Translations under genes and position numbers: made by a program | Part shown: in pieces, positions 38,527 through 46,951 of the stretch | Numbering within the stretch: the first letter of the stretch is position 1 | Layout of the letters: each line of letters opens with the position of its first letter | Assembly (NCBI RefSeq): GCF_029203285.1 | Contig: NZ_CP115669.1 | Coordinates: 310,001 to 374,000 of the forward strand | Length of the DNA: 64,000 nt | Direction of reading: 5' to 3' | Source: Pseudomonas sp. PSE14 | GTDB lineage: Bacteria; Pseudomonadota; Gammaproteobacteria; Pseudomonadales; Pseudomonadaceae | The notes under the pieces: generated by a model | Database searches by the model: none | What the model was told of the DNA's origin: nothing | What the model saw: the letters and a program-made list of their open reading frames with translations, nothing else

Positions 38527-39807
38527 TCATGGCTGCCGTATTTCCGCGACCCGCGCGCTGTCGACTTTTATCTCCGGATTGCCGAACTGCGCAGTGAGGT
38601 AGTTCACCAGCGTGGCGATCTGCTCGTCGTTGAGGGTGCCGGCGAAACCGGGCATGAACAGCTCCTCGTCGCCGACCTTGCGGTGCACGCCGCCGAGCAC
38701 CACCTGCACCAGGTTGTCCGGCTGCAGGGCGCCGACCGCGCTGTTCTTCAGCAGCATCGGGTAGTAGCCGTCCTTCACCCCTTCGCCGCTCCAGGAGTGA
38801 CAGCTGGCGCAGTTGCCCAGGTACAGGCGGGCGCCGTCGTCCTGTTTTTGCGCGGCGAAGTCCTGGCCGCGCAGGGTGATCACGTCCTCGGCCGGCTTGC
38901 CCCACTGGAAACGCGCCTTGCGCTCGCCGTCACTGACTGCCGGGACGCTGCGCAGGTAGCTGGCGATGGCTTGCAGGTCGGCCTCGGTCAGGTACTGGAA
39001 GCTGTGCTCGACCGCCTCGCCCATGGGGCCCGCGGCCTGGGCCTTGCCCGGCACGCCGCCGGTCTTGAGGTACTGCACGATCTCCGCGTCGCTCCAGCCG
39101 CCGATGCCGCTGTGGGTATCGGGGGTGATGTTGAAGGCGTACCAGCCGCCCAGGGCGCCGCCGGCGAGGAAGCCGGTGCTGCGCTCATTCATGGCCTTTT
39201 CCTGGAAGGCCATGCCGCGCGGGGTGTGGCAGGTACCGCAGTGGGCCAGGCCCTGGACCAGGTAGGCTCCACGGTTCCAGGCCTCGCTCTGCTTCGGATT
39301 GGGCTGGTAGACCTGGTCGTCGTGGAACAGCAGGTTCCAGATCGCCAGTGGCCAGCGCACGTCCAGCGGCCAGGCGATGTCCGAGTCCTGGTTGGGCTGC
39401 GCCACCGCCTGCACGCCGCCGTTGAGGAACCAGGCGTAGAGCGCCTTCATGTCGTCGTCGTTGATCTTCGCGTAGGCGGTGTAGGGCATCGCCGGGTAGA
39501 GGCGGGTGCCGCCCTTGGCCACGCCGTCGCGCAGGGCGCGGGCGAAGTCGTCGTAGCTGTAGCTGCCGATGCCGGTCTTCGGGTCGGGGGTGATGTTGGT
39601 GGAGTACACGGCGCCCAGTGGCGTGACCAGCGGCAGGCCGCCGGCGAACGGCTTGCCACCCGGCGCGGTGTGGCAGGCGGCGCAGTCGCCGGCGCGGGCC
39701 AGGTATTCGCCGCGTTGCAGCAGGTCCTGCGGCGCCGGGTCCAGCGCGTTGGCGGCGTGGCCCTGCAGCGGTGCGGCGAGCAGGGCGAGGAGTGCCAGGG
39801 TTTTCAT
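38527..39807 (-). CDS. Triheme cytochrome c subunit of GMC-type membrane dehydrogenase
   Basis: 426 residues with a signal peptide (MKTLALLALLAAPLQGHA) and three heme sites: CAACH (42-46), CGTCH (190-194) and CASCH (333-337). Each lies in a cytochrome c domain of the alcohol/gluconate dehydrogenase cytochrome subunit type. It would take electrons from the flavoprotein encoded just upstream (2-base gap) and pass them to ubiquinone or a terminal oxidase. The start at 39807 is taken from the signal peptide; the open frame continues upstream only as an out-of-frame shadow of the flavoprotein gene. Confidence 0.9.
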   Translation of the reverse strand: MKTLALLALLAAPLQGHAANALDPAPQDLLQRGEYLARAGDCAACHTAPGGKPFAGGLPLVTPLGAVYSTNITPDPKTGIGSYSYDDFARALRDGVAKGGTRLYPAMPYTAYAKINDDDMKALYAWFLNGGVQAVAQPNQDSDIAWPLDVRWPLAIWNLLFHDDQVYQPNPKQSEAWNRGAYLVQGLAHCGTCHTPRGMAFQEKAMNERSTGFLAGGALGGWYAFNITPDTHSGIGGWSDAEIVQYLKTGGVPGKAQAAGPMGEAVEHSFQYLTEADLQAIASYLRSVPAVSDGERKARFQWGKPAEDVITLRGQDFAAQKQDDGARLYLGNCASCHSWSGEGVKDGYYPMLLKNSAVGALQPDNLVQVVLGGVHRKVGDEELFMPGFAGTLNDEQIATLVNYLTAQFGNPEIKVDSARVAEIRQP

Positions 39808-39809
39808 CG

Positions 39810-41399
39810 TCAGGCCTCCCGCTTCAGTTGGTCGGCCAGGCGCAGGGCCAGGGCGGCGATGGTCAGGGTGCAGTTCACCGAGCCGACGGTGGGCATCACG
39901 GCGCTGCCGGCGATGAACAGGTTGGGGTGGTCGTGGCTGCGGCAGTGGCTGTCCACTACCGAGTCCTTCGGGTCTACGCCCATCAGGGTGGTGCCGGTGA
40001 TGTGGTTGTTGTTGGCGAAGTTGTCCTCGAACACTACTTCGGTGCCGCCCAGCAACTTCGCCGCGTGGGTGTACACCTCGCGGGTGTGCGCCGCGCTCTT
40101 GTGCACGTAGTCGTCCATCGCGTAGGTGAACTCCGGCTTGGGGATGCCCACCGCGTCGCGCTCGCTGGCGCTGGGAACGATGCGGTTCTCCGGGTGCGGG
40201 AGGATTTCGTGGAAGCTGTCGAAGCGTACGAAGCGCGCGGCGCGGTCGCGGATTTGCGCTTCCAGCTCGCGGCCCAGCAGCAGCGGACCCTTGCGGATCA
40301 GCTCGGCGGCCACCTGGTCGGTGCGCGAGAGGTTCGACAGGTGGATCTTCTTGGAGGCGTACTCGCTGCGGAAGGCGCCATCGCGGAAGCCCACCATCGA
40401 GGTCATCTCCTGCGGCCCTCGGCCCGGCCAGAGCTTCTCGTTGGCATAGAACTGCACGGCGGTGCCGGGATGGTCCATGAGGTTGCGGCCGACCATGTCC
40501 GAACTGTTGCCGACCTCGGACATCAGCATCAGCTTGGGCGTCTCGATGCCGTTGGCGGCGAGGATGAAGGTGCCGCCTTCGACCCGGTGCTCGTTGCCTT
40601 GCGGGTCCTTGTACAGCGCGGCGGTGATCTTGCCGCCGTCTCCTTTCTCCAGCTTGAACACCACGGCGTTTTCCACCAGCCGCGCGCCGGCGCCCTCGGC
40701 CTTCTCGACGTGGACGATGCCGTTGTACATGGCGCCGATGGGGCAGATCGGCATGCAGTTGTTGTTGCCGCAGCAGGTCGGCCGCTGGTCGTAGGGACGG
40801 CTGTTGCGCGCCACCGGTTCGGTGACCACGCGGTAGCCGTTGGCGTTGAGCAGGGTCTTGATGCGCTGCTCGTTCCACGAAAGCGGCAGGGGCGGCATCG
40901 GGTAGGGCTGGCTACGCGGGGAGTCCAGCTCCTCGTCGCCCGGTCCCCAGACGCCCAGTTCTTCCTCGGCGCGCTGGTACCAGGGTTCGAGCTCCGCGTA
41001 CTCGATGGGCCAGTCACGGCCCACGCCGTAGAGGCTGAGCAGCTTGAAGTCGTTGGGCAGGAAGCGCCAGGCCGAGGCCGCCCAGTGCCAGGTGGTGCCG
41101 CCGACCACGCGCAGGTACTGCACGTCGTAGGGGTGCGTGCCCTTCTGGATCAGGTAGTGGTTGTCCGGGTGGAATTGCGGGTGCGGGGCGTGCGGGCTCG
41201 AGGGGTAGGGCGCCTGGTTGTCGGACTTGTCCGCCTGGTTGCGGAAGCGCTCGACGATCTCCCAGCGCGCCATGCGCGGCCCGGCTTCAAGGATCAGCAC
41301 ATCCTTGCCGGCCAGCGCCAGCTGATGGGCCACCAGCGCCCCGGCGACGCCGGAGCCGACCACCACGAAATCCGCGCGTTGCGTCTCGGCCATGTTCAC
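39810..41399 (-). CDS. FAD-dependent GMC dehydrogenase, large (catalytic) subunit
   Basis: 529 residues. FAD-binding VVGSGVAGALVAHQLALAG (about 13-31). A Cys cluster, C209-C210-x4-C215-x3-C219 (TCCGNNNCMPICPIGAMY), matches the 3Fe-4S site of bacterial FAD-glucose and fructose dehydrogenases. A C-terminal GMC active-site region (NNHITGTTLMG ... AGSAVMPTVGSVN) contains the catalytic His/Asn. It oxidises a sugar, sugar acid or polyol; gluconate, sorbitol or glucose are the usual family choices. It overlaps the small-subunit gene by four bases and is followed by the cytochrome gene. Confidence 0.9.
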   Translation of the reverse strand: MNMAETQRADFVVVGSGVAGALVAHQLALAGKDVLILEAGPRMARWEIVERFRNQADKSDNQAPYPSSPHAPHPQFHPDNHYLIQKGTHPYDVQYLRVVGGTTWHWAASAWRFLPNDFKLLSLYGVGRDWPIEYAELEPWYQRAEEELGVWGPGDEELDSPRSQPYPMPPLPLSWNEQRIKTLLNANGYRVVTEPVARNSRPYDQRPTCCGNNNCMPICPIGAMYNGIVHVEKAEGAGARLVENAVVFKLEKGDGGKITAALYKDPQGNEHRVEGGTFILAANGIETPKLMLMSEVGNSSDMVGRNLMDHPGTAVQFYANEKLWPGRGPQEMTSMVGFRDGAFRSEYASKKIHLSNLSRTDQVAAELIRKGPLLLGRELEAQIRDRAARFVRFDSFHEILPHPENRIVPSASERDAVGIPKPEFTYAMDDYVHKSAAHTREVYTHAAKLLGGTEVVFEDNFANNNHITGTTLMGVDPKDSVVDSHCRSHDHPNLFIAGSAVMPTVGSVNCTLTIAALALRLADQLKREA

Positions 41400-41902
41400 A
41401 CCTCCCGCTCGGCCGGCTGGGCCGCCCAGAAGCCCGGCTTGTTCGGGCAGTAGCTGCGGATCACCAGCACGTCGTCCACCGCCTTGAACATCAGCGCCTG
41501 CTCGTAGGTGACCACGCTGGCGCTACTGGCATCGCCGATCTGCCCCAGGTACCAGCCGCCCAGGATCTGCCGGGCCAGCCACTGCAGGCGCTCGCCCCAG
41601 CTGGCGGGCGGCTCGGCCAGGTGCGCCTGCAGCTCGGCGAGGCTCTGCTTGAGCGCGGTGTCGCGCTGGGCCAGGGCCTCGAACAGGCGCTGGCCGATGC
41701 GTGGGTCGAGGTTGCTGCGCCCGGTCAGGCGCTGGGAGAGGGTCATGAAGCTGGCCAGCTCCGCCTCAGCCTGGGGCGTCAGCGCGGCCCAAGTGCGGGC
41801 GGCGGGGCTGAGCAGCACGCCGCCTACTGCTGCGCCGGTGCAGGCCACCGCCAGTAGGCGGCGGCGGGAAAGGGGGAAGTCGGGTCGTTGAACGTCGGAC
41901 AT
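41396..41902 (-). CDS. GMC dehydrogenase small (gamma) subunit, Tat-exported
   Basis: 168 residues from the ATG at 41902 (AGAGAGG upstream); a GTG- or ATG-initiated longer form back to 41926 is less likely. The N-terminus has a twin-arginine signal ([20 protein letters not shown]). In this family the small subunit carries the folded flavoprotein through Tat as a hitch-hiker. The remainder ([20 protein letters not shown] ... [12 protein letters not shown]) fits gluconate 2-dehydrogenase subunit 3. It is the first gene of the three-gene operon. Confidence 0.88.
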   Translation of the reverse strand: MSDVQRPDFPLSRRRLLAVACTGAAVGGVLLSPAARTWAALTPQAEAELASFMTLSQRLTGRSNLDPRIGQRLFEALAQRDTALKQSLAELQAHLAEPPASWGERLQWLARQILGGWYLGQIGDASSASVVTYEQALMFKAVDDVLVIRSYCPNKPGFWAAQPAEREV

Positions 41903-42122
41903 GCGAACCTCTCTGGCACCAGGCAAAGGTGGCGGCGCGCGGTCTGGCGCCGCTTGCGTCGTGTCGTTCGGAACTTACGGCGGCCACCGGGCCGGTCGGG
42001 GTGGCGAGAGTGGGCCGCGCCCCTTAGTATTGCCGCTTGTTCAGATTCTGCCCGGGCGGATCGATCCGCCGGCGGCCATCGCGAGCCGCGCCGCAGAGCC
42101 TCACCGGATTAAGACTGCATCG

Positions 42123-42917
42123 ATGAAACAGTACCTCGACCTCATGCGCCACGTGCGCGAACACGGCACCTTCAAGAGCGATCGCACCGGCACCGGCACC
42201 TACAGCGTGTTCGGCCACCAGATGCGCTTCGACCTGGCCGAAGGCTTCCCGCTGGTGACCACCAAGAAGTGCCACCTGAAATCGATCATTCACGAGCTGC
42301 TGTGGTTCCTCAAAGGCTCGACCAACATCGCCTACCTGAAGGAAAACGGCGTCTCGATCTGGGACGAATGGGCCGATGAGAACGGCGACCTCGGCCCGGT
42401 CTATGGCTACCAGTGGCGCTCCTGGCCGGCGCCGGACGGTCGTCACATCGACCAGATCGCCAACCTGATGGCGATGCTGAAGAAGAACCCGGACTCGCGC
42501 CGCCTGATCGTCTCCGCCTGGAACCCCGCGCTGATCGACGAGATGGCCCTGCCGCCGTGCCACGCGCTGTTCCAGTTCTACGTCGCCGACGGCAAGCTCA
42601 GCTGCCAGCTGTACCAGCGCTCGGCCGACATCTTCCTCGGCGTACCCTTCAACATCGCCAGCTACGCGCTGCTGACCCTGATGGTTGCGCAGGTCGCGGG
42701 CCTGCAACCGGGCGAGTTCATCTGGACCGGCGGCGACTGCCACTTGTACGCCAACCACCTGGAACAGACCGACCTGCAGCTGACCCGCCAGCCGCTGCCG
42801 CTGCCGACCATGAAGATCAATCCCGAGGTGAAGGACCTGTTCGACTTCCGCTTCGAGGACTTCGAGCTGGTCGGCTACGAGGCCCACCCGCACATCAAGG
42901 CGCCGGTCGCTGTCTGA
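42123..42917 (+). CDS. thyA: Thymidylate synthase
   Basis: 264 residues, exactly the E. coli length. It makes dTMP from dUMP using 5,10-methylene-THF. The catalytic Cys146 lies in [14 protein letters not shown], with the phosphate-binding Arg in [13 protein letters not shown] and [12 protein letters not shown], and the dUMP-binding [20 protein letters not shown]. Stand-alone here; lgt, its usual upstream partner in pseudomonads, is absent. A terminator follows. Confidence 0.97.
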   Translation: MKQYLDLMRHVREHGTFKSDRTGTGTYSVFGHQMRFDLAEGFPLVTTKKCHLKSIIHELLWFLKGSTNIAYLKENGVSIWDEWADENGDLGPVYGYQWRSWPAPDGRHIDQIANLMAMLKKNPDSRRLIVSAWNPALIDEMALPPCHALFQFYVADGKLSCQLYQRSADIFLGVPFNIASYALLTLMVAQVAGLQPGEFIWTGGDCHLYANHLEQTDLQLTRQPLPLPTMKINPEVKDLFDFRFEDFELVGYEAHPHIKAPVAV

Positions 42918-42933
42918 CCTGTCCTCGATGAAG

Positions 42934-42962
42934 AAAAGGCCGGCGCAATGCCGGCCTTTTTT
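42934..42962 (+). terminator. Rho-independent terminator after thyA
   Basis: AAAAGGCCGGC-GCAAT-GCCGGCCTTTTTT: a perfect stem of seven or more GC-rich pairs with a T6 tract, 16 bases after the stop. Confidence 0.92.
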
Positions 42963-42982
42963 GTTTCTGCGGGACCTCTTTC

Positions 42983-43049
42983 GTAGGAGCGGACTTTGTC
43001 CGCGATGGACCCAGCGTGAGGCCGGATTGCGGACGGAGTCCGCTCCTAC
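42983..43049. repeat. REPIN, GCGGACTTTGTCCGC type
   Basis: GTAGGAGCGGACTTTGTCCG and the inverted GCGGACGGAGTCCGCTCCTA are separated by about 20 bases. This second REP class in the window also appears singly at 10454, 34578 and 45003. Confidence 0.88.
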
Positions 43050-43208
43050 GCCTCATGAGCCTTCGTGCCCCCATTCAGTCGGTGAATAACGGTTTCGCCA
43101 GGCGGTACAAGGTTTCGTGATATTGCGCCCCGTTGCTATGCTCCCCGGGCTGGCCGCCAAGTAGGCCAACGGATTTTCCGCCGAATAACGACAAGACCGG
43201 GGACCGTC

Positions 43209-44366
43209 ATGCAGCCTTTCAGCTTCGCCACCACCGCGCAGATCCTCTGCGAGAGTGGCTCCGCCGCCCGCCTGGGTGAACTCTGCCGCGAACGCGGCGC
43301 CCAGCGCGTACTCATCGTCACCGACCCCGGCATCACCCGGCTGAACATGCTCGATGGCGTGCTGCCGGGCTTTGCCGCCGCCGGCGTGGCGGTGGAAGTC
43401 TTCGACCAGGTGCTGGCCGACCCGCCGGAAAGCGTGGTGCTGGAAGCCGCCGACCGGGCGCGCCGAATGGCCGCGCAACTGGTGATCGGCTTCGGCGGCG
43501 GCAGCTCGATGGACGTGGCCAAGCTGGTGGCATTGCTGGCGCATCCGCTGGCCTCCCAAGGGCTGAAGGATATCTTCGGCGTCGGCAACGCCCGTGGCCC
43601 GCGCCTGCCGCTGCTGCAGGTGCCGACCACCGCCGGCACCGGCTCGGAAGTCACGCCGATCGCCATCGTCACCACCGGCGAGACCACCAAGATGGGTGTG
43701 GTCAGCCCGCACCTGCTGCCGGACCTGGCGCTGCTCGACGCCGACCTCACCCTCGGCCTGCCGCCGGAGGTCACTGCCGCCACCGGCATCGACGCCATGG
43801 TCCACGCCATCGAGGCCTACACCAGCAAGCTGAAGAAGAATCCCCTGTCCGACCTGCTGGCCCGCGAGGCCCTGCGTCTGCTGGCGCTGAACCTCGGCGA
43901 AGCCGTGCACAACGGCCGCAATCGCGAGGCGCGCCAGGCCATGCTGCTGGGCGCCTGCCTGGCCGGGCAGGCCTTCGCCAATGCCCCGGTGGCCGCCGTG
44001 CACGCACTGGCCTATCCACTGGGCGGGCACTTCCACATTCCCCACGGCCTGAGCAATGCGCTGGTACTGCCGGAAGTGATCCGCTTCAATGCGCCCGACG
44101 CCGGCCCGCTCTACGCCGAACTGGCGCCGTTGCTGCTGGGCAAGCGCCTGCGCACGGACGCCGACCGCACCGAGCAGTTCATCGCCGAACTGGCCGCCCT
44201 CAGCCCGCGCTGCGGCCTGCCCTCGCGCCTGCGCGACGCCGGCGTGCCGGAGGACAGCCTGCCGCGCCTGGCCGCCGACGCGATGCTGCAGCAGCGCCTG
44301 CTGGTGAATAATCCCCGTGAAGTCAGCGAGAGCGACGCGCTGGCCATCTACCGAGCCGCCTACTGA
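43209..44366 (+). CDS. Iron-containing (group III) alcohol dehydrogenase
   Basis: A 385-residue NAD(P)-dependent dehydrogenase. The nucleotide-binding GGGSSMDVAKLVALLA and the metal-site region (DAMVHAIEAYTS ... AVHALAYPLGGHFHIPHGLS), which supplies Asp and three His ligands, are intact. Primary alcohols, hydroxy acids or aldehydes are possible substrates. The next gene, a hotdog thioesterase, lies 7 bases downstream and is very likely co-transcribed. In P. aeruginosa a matching pair lies beside acyl-CoA dehydrogenase genes, hinting at short-chain acyl metabolism. Confidence 0.9.
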   Translation: MQPFSFATTAQILCESGSAARLGELCRERGAQRVLIVTDPGITRLNMLDGVLPGFAAAGVAVEVFDQVLADPPESVVLEAADRARRMAAQLVIGFGGGSSMDVAKLVALLAHPLASQGLKDIFGVGNARGPRLPLLQVPTTAGTGSEVTPIAIVTTGETTKMGVVSPHLLPDLALLDADLTLGLPPEVTAATGIDAMVHAIEAYTSKLKKNPLSDLLAREALRLLALNLGEAVHNGRNREARQAMLLGACLAGQAFANAPVAAVHALAYPLGGHFHIPHGLSNALVLPEVIRFNAPDAGPLYAELAPLLLGKRLRTDADRTEQFIAELAALSPRCGLPSRLRDAGVPEDSLPRLAADAMLQQRLLVNNPREVSESDALAIYRAAY

Positions 44367-44373
44367 GAGAGCG

Positions 44374-44808
44374 ATGAGCGAACAACACCCCAGCCGCGTC
44401 GACTACGCGCACTTCCAGCCGATCACCACCCGCTGGCACGACAACGACATCTACGGCCACGTGAACAACGTGACCTACTACGGCTTCTTCGACACGGCGG
44501 TGAATACCTACCTGATCGAACGCGGCGGCCTGGATATTCACGACGGCGAGGTGGTGGGCTTCGTGGTCAGCTCCAGCTGCGACTATTTCGCCCCGGTGGC
44601 CTTCCCCGAGCGCATCGAGGTCGGCCTGCGGGTTGGCAAGCTGGGCAGCAGCTCGGTGCAGTACGAGCTGGCGATCTTCCGCCAAGGCGAGGACCTGGCC
44701 TGCGCGGCAGGCAGGTTCGTGCATGTGTTCGTCGATCGCTCGAGCAGTCGGCCGGTGCCGATTCCGGCGCCACTGCGTGAGGCGATGGAAGTACTGCTCC
44801 GCGCCTGA
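44374..44808 (+). CDS. Acyl-CoA thioesterase, 4-hydroxybenzoyl-CoA/YbgC-like hotdog fold
   Basis: 144 residues from the ATG at 44374. The active-site motif TRWHDNDIYGHVNNVTYYGF contains the catalytic Asp (of DxxGHVNN) of the 4HBT family. The rest follows a single hotdog domain (VVSSSCDYFAPVAFPERIEV). It hydrolyses an acyl-CoA thioester in the cytosol. The 7-base spacing after the iron alcohol dehydrogenase implies one transcript. A repeat array follows. Confidence 0.9.
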   Translation: MSEQHPSRVDYAHFQPITTRWHDNDIYGHVNNVTYYGFFDTAVNTYLIERGGLDIHDGEVVGFVVSSSCDYFAPVAFPERIEVGLRVGKLGSSSVQYELAIFRQGEDLACAAGRFVHVFVDRSSSRPVPIPAPLREAMEVLLRA

Positions 44809-44818
44809 ACGGCTTTCC

Positions 44819-44980
44819 GCAGGAGCAACTGTCTTCTTCTGAAAATCCGTGCCTGGGCCTCTCCCTCTCCCCCGCCCTCTCCCTGAAGGGAGAGGGAGCA
44901 GATCGTGCTAACGGACGCCATGGTTTCATCCTGCACCGAACGGTCCCCACTCCCTTCAGGGAGTGGGTTAGGGAGAGGGC
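44819..44980 (+). repeat. Paired-hairpin dispersed repeat, copy B
   Basis: It starts GCAGGAGCAACTGTCTTCTT like copy A. The first hairpin (44875-44896) is identical to copy A. The second (44946-44967) has arms CCCACTCCC and GGGAGTGGG where copy A has CCCTCTCCC and GGGAGAGGG, a paired substitution. It ends TTAGGGAGAGGG. Confidence 0.8.
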
Positions 44981-45002
44981 AGGCCCCCGCGCAGGACTTC
45001 AC

Positions 45003-45027
45003 GTAGGAGCGGACCTTGTCCGCGATG
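45003..45027 (+). repeat. Single REP sequence, GCGGAC class
   Basis: GTAGGAGCGGACCTTGTCCG followed by CGATG, with no inverted partner nearby. Confidence 0.75.
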
Positions 45028-45146
45028 CTCTTGTGGAAGGCATCGAGGAGGACTCCATGGTCGCAGGAGCGATCCGAAGTCGTTGCAATCCGTAGGAGCG
45101 CCAGGGGCCAGTCATTGCGAAGGGAACGTTGCATCAGCCCACCGAC

Positions 45147-45512
45147 TCACCACCCCATCGGATAATGCTCGATCCGGCACGGCCGCTCGTTCCCATCGTT
45201 CTTGCACGTCCCATCGAGGTACTGGTAGCGCATCCACACCCGCTGCCCCGGCGCCGGCCAGTGCCTGCGCGGGATCATGCTCTGCCAGTCGGCGCTCTCC
45301 GGCTCGAAGGCGATCACTGCGCCCTTGTCCGGGCATTGCGCCTCGGCGGGTCTGGCCTTGACCGATTCCACTCGCCCCTTGAGCCCCGGGTAAGGCTGTT
45401 TCACCGTCTCGGTGATCTCCACTTCCAGCCGGCATATCTGCCAGCTTCCGGCCTGCGCTGCATTCGCCAGCAACGGCGTCAACAACAGTCCGGCAACCGC
45501 TACAGCTTTCAC
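45147..45512 (-). CDS. Hypothetical secreted protein
   Basis: 121 residues with a GTG start at 45512, supported by AAGGAG seven bases upstream. Signal peptide KAVAVAGLLLTPLLANAAQA. The mature protein (SWQICRLEVEITETVKQPYP ... MIPRRHWPAPGQRVWMRYQY) has several Cys (CRLEV, AQCPD, GTCKND, RPCRIE) that could form two disulphides in the periplasm. I do not recognise a named family. It is transcribed alone. Confidence 0.72.
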   Translation of the reverse strand: MKAVAVAGLLLTPLLANAAQAGSWQICRLEVEITETVKQPYPGLKGRVESVKARPAEAQCPDKGAVIAFEPESADWQSMIPRRHWPAPGQRVWMRYQYLDGTCKNDGNERPCRIEHYPMGW

Positions 45513-45788
45513 GGATAGCTCCTTCTCGCCAGTGATCCCTGCTCGGCAAGCCTATACCAGCTTTGCCGAACCAGCCGGGACTTGCCCTGGGCGCCACCGC
45601 CGGCCTATGCTGGCCGCCGGTCGGCAGTTCACCCAGGCGTCGCCGCCTCCGTATGGAGAGCGCTAAACCTGCCGCGCGGTTCCCCGCACCCTTGACGATC
45701 CGACACACATTCCTTGAGTGCCGCATCGGAATACGGCGACCCCCGATAACCTCTACGCGAGGTCTTGGCACGCAACGAGGATTGCACT

Positions 45789-46331
45789 GTGTCCAGGCAA
45801 CGCTTGCCCTTCAACGCCCCCGACATTTCCGCCCTGGCAAAATCGCTGGCGCGTCAGCTCGACGAGTCGCCCGAACGTCCCGGCCATGTCGAAATGCTCA
45901 ATCTGCTGGCCCGCGCGGTTGGCTTTCGCAACTATCAGGCGCTGCGCGCCAGCCACCAGGCCGAGGCGCGTCTGGTGCGCGAGGCCGAGCCCGAGGCGGT
46001 AGTGGACTTCCGCCGCATCGAGCAGTGGCGGCGTTATTTCGACGAGTCCGGCTGCCTGCAACGCTGGCCGAAGAAGCACAGCCATCGCGAGGCCTGCCTC
46101 TGGGTGCTGTGGTCGCGGCTGCCGGCGCGCCAGCGCTGGAGCGAGCCGGAACTCAACGAGCGGCTACGCGCCCAGGAGTGCCTCGGCGATCACCTGCTGT
46201 TGCGCCGGGCGTTGGTCGACGGCGGCTGGCTTTCGCGCACCGACGACGGCAGCGAGTACTGGCGCATCGAGCGGCGTCCGCCGCAGGAGCTGAGCGCGCT
46301 GCTCTCCCTGTTGCCCGCTCTCCAGGCCTGA
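45789..46331 (+). CDS. DUF2087-type protein
   Basis: About 180 residues from a GTG at 45789 (GAGG nine bases upstream); a TTG at 45765 is an alternative. The N-terminal part (MLNLLARAVGFRNYQALRAS) resembles the helical N-domain of plasmid and toxin-associated regulators. The C-terminal part (RYFDESGCLQRWPKKHSHRE ... WLSRTDDGSEYWRIE) matches the DUF2087 winged-helix-like domain. A nucleic-acid-binding role is possible. A bidirectional terminator follows. Confidence 0.75.
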   Translation: MSRQRLPFNAPDISALAKSLARQLDESPERPGHVEMLNLLARAVGFRNYQALRASHQAEARLVREAEPEAVVDFRRIEQWRRYFDESGCLQRWPKKHSHREACLWVLWSRLPARQRWSEPELNERLRAQECLGDHLLLRRALVDGGWLSRTDDGSEYWRIERRPPQELSALLSLLPALQA

Positions 46332-46337
46332 AATGAA

Positions 46338-46362
46338 AGAGCCCGCCGGAAGGCGGGCTCTT
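46338..46362. terminator. Bidirectional terminator
   Basis: AGAGCCCGCC-GGAA-GGCGGGCTCT: a perfect 10-base stem between the convergent DUF2087 and glycine-zipper genes, with AAA on one side and TTGGTT on the other. Confidence 0.8.
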
Positions 46363-46376
46363 GGTTCAACACAGCA

Positions 46377-46829
46377 TCAATCGTCGTCGTGATACTTGTG
46401 TTTGTGCTTATGGTGACCCTTGGCCTTGTGGTAGCCGTTGTCGTGATGGCCATCGTGGTCATCATCGTCATCGTTGTTCTTGTCGGACATGTGGTTGCCC
46501 AGCGCGCCGCCCGCGGCGCCGCCCAGGCCCGCACCGATGGTGCCGCCGGTGGAGCCACCGACCTTGTTGCCGATCACGGAGCCGCCCGCAGCACCCAGGC
46601 CGCCGCCAATGGCAGCCTCGGTCTTGTTGCCGTTCTTCGCGCCCATCGCGCCGCCGGCTGCGCCGCCAACGCCAGCGCCAATGGCTGCGCCGGTGGAGCC
46701 GCCCAGGGCGCCGCCTACGACGTTGCCCAGGGCACCGCCTACGCCGCTGCCAATGGCAGCCTTGGTGTCATCGGCCATGGCCTGGCTGGCCAGGAGGGCC
46801 AGCGCCAGAACAGAAAGAGTCTTACGCAT
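46377..46829 (-). CDS. Glycine-zipper protein with Asp/His-rich tail
   Basis: 150 residues. Signal peptide RKTLSVLALALLASQAMA. The central 80 residues are glycine-zipper repeats of GxxxG type (SGVGGALGNVVGGALGGSTG, AAIGGGLGAAGG, GAGLGGAAGGALGNH), as in outer-membrane-associated Rickettsia 17 kDa-like proteins. The tail (about 113-150) is a run of Asp followed by His/Lys (DDDDDHDGHHDNGYHKAKGH), suggesting metal binding. It is paralogous to the next upstream gene; no lipobox Cys is seen. Confidence 0.82.
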   Translation of the reverse strand: MRKTLSVLALALLASQAMADDTKAAIGSGVGGALGNVVGGALGGSTGAAIGAGVGGAAGGAMGAKNGNKTEAAIGGGLGAAGGSVIGNKVGGSTGGTIGAGLGGAAGGALGNHMSDKNNDDDDDHDGHHDNGYHKAKGHHKHKHKYHDDD

Positions 46830-46876
46830 CTTGCGAACCTGAATTTAGGAATGGGATGGGGAAATTGTCCCGCACA

Positions 46877-46907
46877 CAAAACAGCCGGGCAACGCCTGCC
46901 CGGCTGT
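46877..46907 (-). terminator. Terminator after the upstream glycine-zipper gene
   Basis: On the minus strand ACAGCCGGGCA-GGCGT-TGCCCGGCTGT is followed by TTTGTGTG. The stem is a perfect 11 bases, beginning 45 bases after the stop of the gene at 46952-47446. Confidence 0.8.
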
Positions 46908-46951
46908 CAGTCATCATTTCCGTGGACTGATCGCGGTTTGCCTGCCGCGGA

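Larger units (their letters stand above)
44809..45146. other. 338-base gene-free, repeat-filled interval
   Basis: It contains paired-hairpin repeat copy B (44819-44980), a single REP of the GCGGACCTTGTCCGC class (45003-45027) and fragments of GTAGGAGCG near 45092. No gene is visible between the thioesterase and the minus-strand secreted protein gene. Confidence 0.75.

Noticed and set aside
39808-40878. Upstream extension of the triheme cytochrome frame to 783 codons
   Set aside because: The extension lies out of frame within the GMC flavoprotein gene, while a proper signal peptide begins at 39807.
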